NCBI RefSeq assembly: GCF_035222485.1
Contig: NC_085924.1
Location: forward strand, 124,001 to 188,000
Direction: 5' to 3'
Origin: Podospora pseudoanserina
Lineage: Eukaryota; Ascomycota; Sordariomycetes; Sordariales; Podosporaceae
DNA length: 64,000 nucleotides
Positions 1 through 11,300 of this stretch are shown here, one piece after another. Each line of letters begins with the position of its first letter. The stretch's first letter is position 1. Position numbers and translations under genes: made by a program. The notes under the pieces are model-generated. The model was not told where the DNA came from and made no database searches. It saw nothing but the letters and a program-made list of their open reading frames with translations.

Positions 1-726
1 TGATTTGTCAACAGCAGGACACAGCTAAAGGAGCAAAACTCCATCTTGTTGTCGTGATAAGGCGCGCTTTTCTTGATTCGTTTGTTGCAATTGGTCATGG
101 GTTGTCAACGGCTTCGTTGATGTTATACCAAAGGCGTAGAGGGACCCGTCTCTGATTCCGAGGTGGTCAGCCGGGAGAACTCCATTTCCGAGTGAAAAGG
201 CTACGTAAGGTAGCTTGCGTAAACAGATACAAATCTACCTACATATCTTTCCATCTTATCAGGGGCTCCTTTCGCATCATCGTTTAGCTCGTGTGCTAAT
301 AAGTCTCTCGTACTTCGGGTTGCCTGCCGGTTGTACAAGCAGTTTCGATGAGAGGTTCCGTCGTGTCTAGCTAACAAAGAAGTACCATCGTGAAGGTTGT
401 TATCTCGCTTGCCCATGATGAAGAAGCAAAAAGCAAATTGGCAAAGGTGGCTTTGGCAATATGAAGTAAACAAACAGAGTATAAAAATAGGGGTAAAAAC
501 CGAGGCCTGTCAGTCGCAATGAGCCGGTTACATTGGGCGCAAGGCGGGTAAGGTAAAGGTAAGGTAGGTACCCTACCTACGGAGCATTGCATGGTGCTAA
601 GGTAGGTACCAGATGACGCAATTCGAACCAGAGTTTTGATCTGAGAAGCTATAATTAAGGCATGAGCAGAGTCTCATGCGCCTAGATAGAGTCTAGTCCC
701 AGTACCCACACGTTGATAGGTCTTTA
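1..726. other. Intergenic, no gene seen
   Basis: No convincing coding frame is present; open frames are short and lack recognisable motifs. The stretch holds several copies of a GGTAGGTACC/CCTACCTACG-like motif around 560-612. It is the 3' flank of the MFS transporter that follows on the minus strand. Confidence 0.6.
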
Positions 727-2373
727 TCAATGTCCCTCGCCCCGTGTCAAACTCCTCCCATGAAACCTTGCCAGCCAACTATTCGCCATCATCACTCTGA
801 TTCTCTTGCCCCAGATCATGAAAACGAAGACCATCATGTTGTTTACCACCAAGATGGGGACGAAAGCCGCCACAACAATCGTGACATATCCATGCTTGAG
901 GATCCAGTTCAACAGCTCCCCGCTAAAACCAAAGCTGATGGCCTGCTTGCCAAGGTTCATGATGATGAGCATCTCGCTCAAGTTGGCATTGTACGAATCA
1001 ACCGCATAAGCCAATGTGAGTGTGAAGTAAAAGTAGCCAGCCCACTGGGTGATACCGATCGCGATGAAGTAGCATATCCAGTGGAGATCTCTGGCTGCAG
1101 CCATACCAAAGAGAACTTGGCCTGCCGGAGCAACAAACGCGGCAGGAATGAGAACCCCCAGTCTCATTTCGGCTTCTCTGATGCCCCCATTCCTCCTTGT
1201 GAGCCTCGCGGCCAGGATATCGGATGCCGGGAGTAGAGGAAGAGCAAGGCCGAAGCCAATAAAAGTTGCAATGGCGCTCAGACCAGAATTTGTCTCGGGC
1301 CAATTGTATGGGGGCTGGACAATCTTCAACGGGAAGACGAAGTTGAAGGAGAAGCCGCACAGTCCAATATAGATGCCGTAGGTGGCGATGACCCAGAAGG
1401 TGGAAGGAACCAAGAGATGGGTGAAAGCTCTGAATGGCATGGCCCAAAAGTCACACGTGTAGTCGAACTTGTCCGGGAAGATACTGAGCTGCTGTTTCCA
1501 AGACTTGCGCCGGGGTAGGACAAAATTGCCCGACAGCTCTGCAGTCTCTGGCTGCCGCTTCTTCTCATTGCCTTCTGCCGTGGTCGCAGCCGACGTCACA
1601 ACCTCGAGGTTGCTCCCACTTGACGACCCACCTGACGGAGCAACAGGAGCTCTGAAATACAACGACTCTTCCACAAAAAGAAAACACAAGAGCAAAAGCG
1701 CGACACCAAAAGCCAGCTCGACATAAAAGAACAAGTTCCACGAATACCCGGCCGCAAGCATAAACCCGCAAAACATCGGCCCAGTTGCTCCCAGACACAA
1801 GGCAACCGTATACCACCCCAACTTCTTCCCTCTCTCGTGCAAGAAGAAGATGTCATTCACCAACTGTACCGGCAACGCCTCGCAAACCCCACTCCCAAAA
1901 GCATGCACAATCCTCCATGCTAGCAAACCCCCATACGTCGTCGATTGACTCGCCCCGATGATCCCCCCAATATATGCCACCAGGCTCAGCAACATGACCG
2001 GTCGCCTCCCGTACCTCTTGTACAACGGCACCAAGATCACACTCCCAAAACCGAAAATCAAGTTGGGGTAGTTCACCAGCCCTGCCGCCGTGTTGGGATC
2101 GACGTTGAACTGAGCGGACCAAAGCCCGATGTACACTGCCGGTCCGAGCAAGGCAGAGATTCCCAGAAAGGAAAAGGCGCAGGCGCAAAACATGATCATA
2201 TGTTTCTTGAACTTGGTCCATTGTAAGGGGTCGTTGGGGTCGGCCGAGGGGACAGGGAAGAGGGCCTGGCCGTAGTGGGTTTCTTCACCCTCTTTGGCGG
2301 CGAGGCTCACGGTGCCTGGGATGGACTCCTCGTGGGCGTGGCTGTGGGGATCATGGCGGATGGCGATGGCCAT
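727..2373 (-). CDS. MFS transporter, DHA1-like, plasma membrane
   Basis: Uninterrupted 548-residue frame with ATG at 2373 and stop at 727. About 12 hydrophobic segments in two sets of six are separated by a long hydrophilic loop (about residues 235-300). The cytoplasmic N-tail ends in DPLQW, typical of fungal drug:H+ antiporter-type major facilitators. The signature between TM2 and TM3 is visible as LYKRYGRRPVML. Such proteins export drugs or take up small solutes by proton coupling at the plasma membrane; the substrate cannot be read from sequence. The coding strand is C-rich at third positions at the 5' end and becomes G-rich in the middle. No neighbour within 1.8 kb suggests a pathway. The family is certain; the DHA1 subfamily is inferred from TM number and motif. 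Confidence 0.9.
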   Translation of the reverse strand: MAIAIRHDPHSHAHEESIPGTVSLAAKEGEETHYGQALFPVPSADPNDPLQWTKFKKHMIMFCACAFSFLGISALLGPAVYIGLWSAQFNVDPNTAAGLVNYPNLIFGFGSVILVPLYKRYGRRPVMLLSLVAYIGGIIGASQSTTYGGLLAWRIVHAFGSGVCEALPVQLVNDIFFLHERGKKLGWYTVALCLGATGPMFCGFMLAAGYSWNLFFYVELAFGVALLLLCFLFVEESLYFRAPVAPSGGSSSGSNLEVVTSAATTAEGNEKKRQPETAELSGNFVLPRRKSWKQQLSIFPDKFDYTCDFWAMPFRAFTHLLVPSTFWVIATYGIYIGLCGFSFNFVFPLKIVQPPYNWPETNSGLSAIATFIGFGLALPLLPASDILAARLTRRNGGIREAEMRLGVLIPAAFVAPAGQVLFGMAAARDLHWICYFIAIGITQWAGYFYFTLTLAYAVDSYNANLSEMLIIMNLGKQAISFGFSGELLNWILKHGYVTIVVAAFVPILVVNNMMVFVFMIWGKRIRVMMANSWLARFHGRSLTRGEGH

Positions 2374-4262
2374 TTTGGGTGGTATGTGAAAGAGGGCAAT
2401 GTGCTTTTGTCAGATGTCTGTCACCCAGATTACCAAACTGTTGACACAGACGTCAGCAGTGGTATGTCTTGACACTGGACATACAAGAAAAGGTAACCAG
2501 ATGGCACCCGGGGAAGGGAATCAGGAGGATATTATAGGTAAATCCCATCGAGAATGATCAGCCGGCCACGCGAACGATCCTGCAAGATATATACATTCCA
2601 TCCAACCCCCTCATTCAACAATAGCAGTAGGAGAGTTGGACCGACACCACCGAGCTTCCTCGGACAATGAAAAGGCGAACTGGTTGCACAACAAGTACTT
2701 ACGCCCCCAGGAATTACGCTGGTAGCTGCCGTGGCGACATTGTAAGATCTACATTCGGAAGATGGCAACCTGCAATGGCACGAGCCAATACTGGCACACA
2801 CACACGTATATACAGTACCGCGGGAGGATGTCAGCCGGTACACCCACCTCATCTGCACGAACCATGCTCCAGATAGTGGGCATACTCAACCACGTGGTGA
2901 ATGTGTATGTTAGAGTTGCCTAATCCCCCCTCATTTGCCTTGGTTTGTGACTTAGCGATAAAGCAAAACAGCAGGAGTAAGATACATGCTCACCGTGTAA
3001 CCTTATTCACAAGGGAAATCTTGGGGGTAAAACCACAAGACAACATCGATGTCATGTCCACAGAGAAGCATGCACCTACTCGGACGGATTAAAGGATCAA
3101 ACTGGATGACATTTACCAAAGTCTATACATCAAAAACCGCCTCAATCTCCTTCTCTGGCTGTCAGATTTGGAGATTGGAGGTACCAGGAGTGTGTTTCCT
3201 GCCAAGAACATGGGGAAGACGGTTGCTGTCTATCTGACCTGAAAGTGCCGGCTTGGAAGCCGACATGCGTTATGCTCTTGGCTCTGAACTGTCCGCTCCA
3301 TGTCCATTAGATTCACCCATCGCACGGCATGTTGTGTTTATGCATAGTTCTCGTCCAATGTTTCTGTAGGTACTCCGCTTTGGGACGGTCTCTTTTGATC
3401 TGTTGGCCGTTTATTTCAGAACTTGTTCTGCGTCAACGGACGTCCAGTATAGATACTAACATGATTTTGTACGACCAACGAGCTTGTGGAACCAACCCTA
3501 GTGCTGGAAATTGTGTTACTACCTAGGTAGATCGGTGTTTAATGCGAGGAGTTGGGTTCTGTTCGAGAACTGACATGGTTTATAGTCGCCACGGCTTCAG
3601 TAACGGGCAGCTTATCTCCGCAAAGCTCTACGAAGCTGGTTTCGTAAAAACACCAGCACATATCGCACATAGAGCTGTACAACAACGTGGCTCGGAAATT
3701 CATTTCAGGCAGTCCGAACCGGCCTGAAAAATCCCTTTGTGTGTCTGCGATGTACCTCAAGTCACCAAAGAGCAAAAAAGGGCGTGTCTAACCCGCTCTA
3801 TCCAGCTCAAAACATTTCCTTGGTTCGTCATGTTGTGTAACCCCAACATCAAAAAAACATCAACGGTCAGATCCAATCGGCGGCTATTAGAACGGCCGAA
3901 TGGCCCGTCCCCCTCTTGCAGACGCCTTCGGTAGACGCTTAAGGGACACCTGGCCAGAGAGTCTCGGGCAAACATGGTACTGTGTTGATAAATCACGAAC
4001 TGCGTGGATTTGAGGTACTCCAGAGAATTGTTTTTTAGCATGATAGGATTCATGACTGCATTGAGCCGTCAAAAATCTTGTTATCAGCGATGAAACATCA
4101 CCGAAGAAGGGGGGCAGATTAAAAGTTAGGAATTAAACCGGCATATGGAACTCGGGATCAGGTGTGCAGTGTGCAAGACTCCATCCGAGGGTATATATCT
4201 ATATTTACACATGAACCACCCAAAATCTCTTCCTGGGGGTATCCCGCTCAAAGTAGCAGGCC
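2374..4262. other. Intergenic, 1.9 kb, no gene seen
   Basis: This lies between the MFS start and the 3' end of the amylase gene, so it contains the MFS promoter and the amylase terminator. Open frames in it are below 110 codons, overlap each other on both strands and show no family motif. A short (CA)n run lies near 2797-2812. Nothing else is supported. Confidence 0.55.
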
Positions 4263-5873
4263 TTAGGCAAGGAACATGAGGGCCCACCCAGCCACTGCAG
4301 CAGCCAAAAGACCAGTGGCGGAACCGGTCACACCGGCGCCGCTGGTGTCGTCCTGGTACTCTTCAGCGGTCGTCTGCTCGCAGATGCCCGAGTCCTTGAG
4401 CGCATCGGCGGGGACATAGACCTTGGGAACGCCGTTGTTCATCTTCATGTCGATAGTGCCCGACATGCCAGCCTGGTTGGACTGGCAGGTGAGGACCTCA
4501 ACGACCTTCTGATCGGCCTGGAAGCCGCCAACGGTGAGCAAATGTTTGCCGCCCTTGGAGCTGTTGTTGGTGATGCAGTACACGATCTGACTGCCGTAGG
4601 AGCCCTTCTTGGTGCAAAAGTAGTTGTTGTTGGCCTCAAGGATCTCGGAGGCGGTGTTGACATAGTCCTTGTCGAGCTTGATGATGTGGTTGCGCACCTT
4701 GTTGAGCGTGGCGGTGAGCTTGTACAGGGGCGACTCCTTGTCATAGCCGGACTGCCAGAGAGGCTCACGGTTGTGAGGAGTCTCGAAGCCGTTAAAGTGC
4801 TGCTCCTGGCCCTGGTACACGGTGGGAACGCCGTCGTTGAGGATAACGTAGGTCATGGCGTTCTTGGCAATGGCCATGTCACTGTTCTTGTTGGCGAAAC
4901 GGGGCATGTCGTGGTTCTCGACAAAGGTGCCCAGGGCAAAGGTGTCGTTGCAGTTGTTGATGGCCTGCTTCTTGATCTGGGCGAGCTTCTCGAAAGAGCC
5001 GCCGTTGAAGCCCTCGATGAGCTTGTAGTAGTCGAGATAGTTGGGCATGCCGGGCAGGAGATCCAGAGTCTGGTAGCGGCAGAAGTCCTCGGTCTCGCCC
5101 GTCAAAACCTCGCCCCAGGCAAACACACCCGAAGACTTGACAAAGCCGGGCAAGAACTCGTCGTTGACGTGCTTGGCGGCGTCGATGCGGAGACCGTCAA
5201 TGGAATAGTTGCTGACAAGACCCTTGATCCAGCTGTTCATCTCCTTGATCACGAATTCGTTGCGGGTGTCGAGATCGGCAAGGGCAACGCCATAGGGGTA
5301 GAGCCAGCAGTCTTGGTATTCGGTGGCGTTCAACCAGCCCTCCTCGGTGACATTGCAGTAGGGATGGAAGTACTTCTCGTCGTTGAAGGGGTTGAACTTG
5401 GAGTAATCGACCTTGGGAGGGGGGTTGTTGTCGAACTTTTGGGCCATGTGGTTGACGACAACATCGGCCATGAGGTAGATGTCGCGCTTCTTGAGCTCGG
5501 CCACCAGATCCTTGAAGTCCTTCTCGGTGCCAAACTTGTCGTTGAGGGCATACAGATCGGTGGTCCAGTAGCCGTGGTAGGGGTCACCGGCGGCAGTGTG
5601 CTCCTCCATGTTCTTGTTGATGGGGCTGATCTGGATGGCCGTGAAGCCCATGTCTTGGATGTAGTCGAGCTTGTTGATCAAGCCTCTCCAGGTGCCACCG
5701 CAGAACTCGTGGGCCTCACACTCGTGGTCGATGGAGCCATCGGTGCGGGCATAACGGTCAATCATGACCTGGTAGACGGATCGTGTCTTCCATTCCTCAG
5801 CGTCGGCAGCAAGGCCGAGGCCAGAGAAGGCCAGACTGGCAACGCCAGCCAGGCTCAAGAGTGAAGCTCGCAT
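4263..5873 (-). CDS. GPI-anchored alpha-amylase (GH13), alpha-glucan locus
   Basis: A 536-residue protein. The start chosen is the ATG at 5873, where a signal peptide (MRASLLSLAG...) begins; the open frame runs 14 codons further upstream but without an ATG. The four GH13 alpha-amylase regions are intact: DVVVNH (137-142), GLRIDAAKH with nucleophile Asp231, GEV with acid/base Glu255, and FVENHD with Asp322. The C-terminus has a Ser/Gly/Thr-rich stretch followed by a hydrophobic tail (AAAVAGWALMFLA), as expected for GPI attachment, so the enzyme should sit on the outer membrane or wall. In Aspergillus, a GPI-anchored amylase (amyD) lies beside an alpha-1,3-glucan synthase and modulates cell-wall alpha-glucan; here the two genes are divergent. 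Its action on wall glucan or on its (1,4)-linked primer is inferred from that context. Confidence 0.92.
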   Translation of the reverse strand: MRASLLSLAGVASLAFSGLGLAADAEEWKTRSVYQVMIDRYARTDGSIDHECEAHEFCGGTWRGLINKLDYIQDMGFTAIQISPINKNMEEHTAAGDPYHGYWTTDLYALNDKFGTEKDFKDLVAELKKRDIYLMADVVVNHMAQKFDNNPPPKVDYSKFNPFNDEKYFHPYCNVTEEGWLNATEYQDCWLYPYGVALADLDTRNEFVIKEMNSWIKGLVSNYSIDGLRIDAAKHVNDEFLPGFVKSSGVFAWGEVLTGETEDFCRYQTLDLLPGMPNYLDYYKLIEGFNGGSFEKLAQIKKQAINNCNDTFALGTFVENHDMPRFANKNSDMAIAKNAMTYVILNDGVPTVYQGQEQHFNGFETPHNREPLWQSGYDKESPLYKLTATLNKVRNHIIKLDKDYVNTASEILEANNNYFCTKKGSYGSQIVYCITNNSSKGGKHLLTVGGFQADQKVVEVLTCQSNQAGMSGTIDMKMNNGVPKVYVPADALKDSGICEQTTAEEYQDDTSGAGVTGSATGLLAAAVAGWALMFLA

Positions 5874-8340
5874 GGTGGGTGTCTTGCTGTCAAGCAGAAG
5901 CTGAGAATATCCCAAAATAGGAAAGCGACGATACTTGTAAGACGGGCAGTGAAAAGCTGGTTCGGATGCACCGGTGTCTTCGGCCCAATATTTTTTTTCT
6001 TCCTCCTTCCTTGTTATTTATGCTTAGTGAGTGACTCGGGTCAGATACCCCCTTCTTTCTTCGTCTTCTTGCTTCTCGTCCTAACACATTGGGGCCGAAA
6101 GGCAAAAAAAAAAAAAAAGAGTGTGAATACGCCTAAGACGGCGTTTTTGGGAATGTGTGTATAAAGCGAATGTAGGGAATAAACAACCGTTGAGGTGTCA
6201 AAGATGACTGGCGTCAGGTTGGACAGACTCTGGGGAAAATAAAAGGGGGGGGGCCCAGGGGGAGGGAACACCGCGTCTCTACAGGACGCTACGGACACGC
6301 TTTTCGACCCGACACCACTGTGCTGGGCATGTCGGGAGGGCCCCGGGGACACCGGCCAGTGGTTGACATTGGGGAGAAGGGGGCAGGGGGGGAGGGGGGT
6401 GTGTTCATGGGGTGTCCATGCAACGGGACAAGATGAGAGATGAGGAGATGAGCCTACCAGCCAAGACAGTCCAAGAAGAGGCTGGACACTGTGCATTGCT
6501 TGCGAGAATGGGGAACCAGTAGGGGACCCCTGCCACGCCGACTCGTGTCAGTCGAATGTTGACCCATCCGGTCTCCGCTTTAAACTGCAGGCTTTTTCTT
6601 GGACTGAAATTAGGGGCGTTTCTGTTTTTCTCATGTAACGGTTCTGCCGGCGGCAGTGTTGCAGTAAGGCATCCGTACCTACTAACTAACATGGCTTCCA
6701 AGTTCTATCTACCCTACACATCTATGGTCGGGATAAGCTTCCGAGGCGTGCGGTGTTGAAGAGGCACAGAGGGTTAAGTCATCCTGCCGTTGAACCAAGC
6801 CGTTGTCGGGTGTTAGTGTATGCCAGATGGCAGACCTGCTTGCCAGGCGGGATGGGGATGCCAGCGCGCGCGCGCCGCGGTGTGGCGTCGAATGACGGAA
6901 CACTAGCCAGGTAGGTACCGGTAAGCGAAGGGGTGTGGACCTTTTGTTCATTCTTGGCGCACCACTCTTTTCAGGAACTCGAAGCCGCCGACCGAAACAT
7001 CTTCTCCAGAGAAAAAAAAAGGAGCACCAGCAGCAGAAGAAGAAACACGAAGGCCACTAACAGCTGGCTCCATCCCGGTCATTTCGTCGTTTCGGCCTGT
7101 CAGTGTCAGCAACACAGAGACATCCACGACATTCTTCTCTTGCAGTGAGTGCCATCAACCCAGGGCAATGGTCCAGAACGACACCAAAGCAGCAGGGACA
7201 TTTCTTGTCGTCGCGCTGGGCAGTCGACAGAGGCCGTGGCAAGGCGCGAACAATCACGCAAAGACTTCTTCTTTTCCGCTTTCCGAAGCCCGATCGAGCG
7301 GGTCGCATCGAATCTGCCGCGGTACCTCCTCTGCGATCCCTGTCTGCGCACGCTCGTATCGAATCAAGCTGCCAGGGCCCAATGGTCACAGTGCGCTGGA
7401 CATGGAGGGTCGGAGGCGACAAACCAGGGTACTCTCCACCGTGCCGACACAGGTTTTGCACCATGAACCTCGACAAGCCTCTCAAGCTTCCAGTCTAACC
7501 CGCCTTATCGCCCGTCCCAAGAAAAGGGGCAGCAGTGCACCGTCGCACCGGCCAAGGCCTGGATAAGGGAAAATTGGGAAAGGCACCACCTGTTGCATTC
7601 ATCCACATCCGCCCACCAGCCTCCTCTGCCTTGCCGGGTTCTTCATGTCGAGAACTTGTGTTTTTGTTTTGGCCTTCATGTTCATCTCACCGTCTCACGG
7701 GGGCCATGCCGGCATCTGCTTTCCTTCGACGGCCTTTCCAAGGAGATGGCCGAGGGTCCGCGAAATGATGTCGATGCCGTCGAGATGAAGTGGGAAAAGG
7801 AGAGCTGATGAGCCAACGAGCGAACATGCCGAAAGTGATAATTCCTATCAAAAGCAACTGATAGGCTGAGTGGCCTCGACGCGGCTCCGCCTATCTGCGC
7901 TCCGGTATTCTTCCGCGCGCGAGGGTGGCCAACGCGAGCTGGGGAGGTGTGGCAGCTGTGATGCTCCCACGCCCAGCATCCAGATCTCCACTTGGAAGGT
8001 CTGACCACGGGTTTCCATGCCCCCTTTTCCCGCCTCTCTCTCTCTGTGACCGGATGGGGCTTCGTCGTGTCGTGGAGTTCACAGCTAGGGCTGGCTGGCC
8101 TGTCCAACGTGTCTCGTCCGTCCGGGGGTCGGGAGGGGGGGGGGAGGGCTTCGATAGCGCGCATCTTTTTCCCTTTCTAATCTGTTGGTGGTTGCCATCA
8201 TCGTCCTTCTTTGTATTGTTGTGTTTTCGAAAGTCGTACTGCTGAATTTTTGTCTTGTCTTGTCTTTTGTTTTTTATTTGGCATTGTCTCTCGTTTCCAA
8301 ACCTACTGTCGCTCCCAATGAGAGGCGAGCGACGGTCAAC
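5874..8340. promoter_or_regulatory. Shared 2.5 kb region between amylase and glucan synthase
   Basis: Divergent intergenic region holding both promoters. It contains a poly-A tract (about 6103-6118), G-runs near 6245-6400, and an alternating CG run near 6865-6880. No open frame in it looks coding. The last 150 bases before the synthase ATG are T-rich on the plus strand, as in many fungal leaders, and small upstream ATGs occur. Specific transcription-factor sites could not be assigned with confidence. Confidence 0.55.
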
Positions 8341-11300
8341 ATGATCCGCCCTCCGTTCTTTTCGAATGCCCTACTCATCACCCTCCTTACGGCCACCACA
8401 CTCGTTCAAGGCCTCAGATACGACAAGGATGAAGAGAACTGGAACCTCAACACGAAGAAGTCGGCCAAGACGCCGCTCGAATATGACTACGATGTCTCTC
8501 TACGACCAGAAAACTACACCTACATGGGCTCCCCCCCAAACTGGCGGATGCCCGTATACACTCTCTTTTTAGATCGATGGGTCAATGGCGACCCAAACAA
8601 TGACGACATCAACGGCACCCTCTACGAGACCGACATGATGAGCACGCAGCTACGCTTTGGAGGAGATCTCGAAGGACTGAGGGACTCTCTCGACTACATT
8701 GCTGGCATGGGTGCCAAGGTATGCTGAACGGCGGGGGCGGGGGGTTCGACCATCAAAGAAGAGAGGGCGGAGGGTGCTGACAGACGACAGGCCATTTACA
8801 TTGCTGGATCTCCCTTCATCAACTTGCCATGGGGTGCCGACTCCTACTCGGTATGTGCAACTAGAGCTCACCTATCTTGGGTGTGGTGGTAGTGGAAGAT
8901 GTACTGACCGAGGCCATGCCAGCCCATCGACTTGACTATGCTTGATAAGCACTTTGGACACATCCGTGAGTGGCAGGAGGTTATCCATGAAATTCACGAG
9001 CGCAACATGTGGGTTATCATCGATAACACTATGGCTACGTAAGTTTGCTTCCAGCAGGTGGTTCCGCTGAGGTGGTGCAAAATCTGACATGTCTCTCCCT
9101 GGCAGCATGAGTGATCTGATTGGTTTCGAGGGCTTCCTCAACGAGACGACGCCTTTCCGGACCGAAGAACACAAGGTTCTGTGGAAGTCTGATCGTGTGT
9201 ACCCCGACTTCTCCATCGGTAACGAGTACAACGAAACATGTGACTACCCCGAATTCTGGTACGAGGACGGCAAGCGCATCAAGCCGCCAGGACTCAAGGG
9301 CTGCTACAACAGTGATTTTGACCAGTATGGTGATATCGAAGCCTTCGGTGTGTTTCCCGATTGGCAGCGTCAGCTGGCCAAGTTCGCCTCGGTGCAGGAT
9401 CGTCTCCGCGACTGGCATCCTTCTGTGGCCGCCCGTATTGAACACTTTTCTTGCATGGCCGTGAGGGCGCTGGACATTGACGCTTTCCGTATCGACAAGG
9501 CCGTCCAGGTCACGGTGGACGCCCAGGCTTCCTTCAGCTCTGCGATGCGCAAGTGTGCCACCGAAATTGGCAAGACCAACTTTGCCGTCTTTGGTGAAAT
9601 CACGAGCGGCAACACGCTTGGATCCATTTACATTGGCCGTGGCCGCGAGCCCGGGGCGGCCGAGAACTTGCATCCCGAAAAGGCCATGAACATGGACTCG
9701 GACTGGAAGAACAACCAGGACCTTTTTGTCCGGGAGCCCGGCAACAGTGCCCTCGACGGCGGTGCTTTCCACTACTCCATCTACCGTTCCATGACGCGTT
9801 TCCTCGGCCTCAGTGGCCATCTCCAGGCCGGTTTCGACTTGTCTGTCGACTGGGTCATGACCTGGCACGAGATGCTCAAGACCAACGACATGTACAATGC
9901 CAACACGGGCAAGTTCGACCCTCGCCATCTCTACGGTGCCACCAATCAGGATGTGTTCCGTTGGCCGTCGGTTGTTCAGGGCATAGAGCGTCAGTTGCTC
10001 GCCTATTTCATCATCACGTTTGTGCTCCCCGGCGCGCCCATCATCTACTACGGCGAGGAGCAGGCGCTCTACGCCCTCGATGGTACGGCTTCCAACTACG
10101 TTTTCGGTCGCCAGGCGATGGCCCCCTCGCCAGCGTGGAAGGCACACGGGTGCTTCCAGCTCAACGTCACGCAGTACATTGGCTGGCCCGTTGAGAAGGG
10201 CCGTCTCGGCTGCCAGGACGACGGCGTTGCTCGTGACCACCGCGATCCTGCGGCCCATCTGCGGAACACCTTCAAGCACATGTTTGCCATCCGCGATCAC
10301 CTTCGCAGCATCGATCATGGCTGGTACCTCAAGACTCTCGCCAAGCAAACCGAGGAGATTTGGCTGGATGGTAGCACAAACTTCACCGAGACTGGTATTT
10401 GGAGCGTTGGCCGGGGGACCTCCGACACGCAACCCGAGGACGAAGAGCCTGTGTGGCTCATCTACAGCAACCGTAACAAGACCCATACTTACGAATTTGA
10501 CTGCAGCAACCCCGATACCTTCAACAAGGGCGCCTTCATCGCTCCCTTTGACGCTGGCACCAAGATTCGGGATGTCTTTGAGGACGGACCTGAGATCACT
10601 CTCGAGGCTTCTCCTGTCAAGAACGAGTTCGGCAATAGCACCAAGAATGCGGGCTGTCTCAGCAAGATTGTCATGCCCCCTTATGGCTTCAAGATGTATG
10701 TGCTCAAGGATAGCTGGCTCGAGCCGGCCCCCATGATCACCAAGTTTGAACCCGGTCATGACATGTCTATCGATTCCACCGGCAAGGGCGGCGTGATCCC
10801 GATTCGCCTTGAGTTCAACCACGAGATGGACTGCGACTCTGTCAAGAAATCGACCACCGCCGTCCTCACGGTGGACCACTCGGGCATAGCCAACCCCAAG
10901 AAGCTCGACATCACCTGGGACAACAATGCCTGTGGGACGTTTACCCCCTCCGAGAAGAGGGAGTACATCGGGTCGATCGAGTCAACTTGGAAGATCACTG
11001 GAAAGCTCACCAATGTCCAAGACGGCATCATCAAGCTGTCCGTCAGGAACGCTACTAGAGAGGACGGATCTGCCAGCACCAATGCCAATGATCATTTCTT
11101 GATCCGGTTTGGGGCGCCAAACAACCCGGTCGTGTTTCCATCGTCGGCCAACTACTCCCGCACCCTCTTGCACTTTGACGGAAACAGGATGGCCATCAAT
11201 CACAGCGCCGCGGGCGCTACGCACTTCAGGTTCAGCACCGACTTCGGTTCCCTCTGGAGCGAGTGGTTCCCGTACGACGCCGAAAAGACATACCAAGAAG

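Noticed and set aside
4542-5864. 440-codon open frame antisense to the amylase
   Set aside because: Val/Leu/Gly-rich shadow of the GC-rich amylase codons; no family motif; the minus-strand GH13 protein explains the region.
5874-5915. N-terminal extension of the amylase frame
   Set aside because: No ATG upstream of 5873, and the extension would hide the clear signal peptide.
8185-8340. Hydrophobic in-frame extension upstream of the glucan synthase ATG
   Set aside because: Begins without an ATG; T-rich leader translated by chance; the ATG at 8341 gives a proper signal peptide.
9035-10879. 614-codon open frame antisense to the glucan synthase
   Set aside because: Mirror of strongly biased synthase codons; the plus-strand protein has all domains in order.
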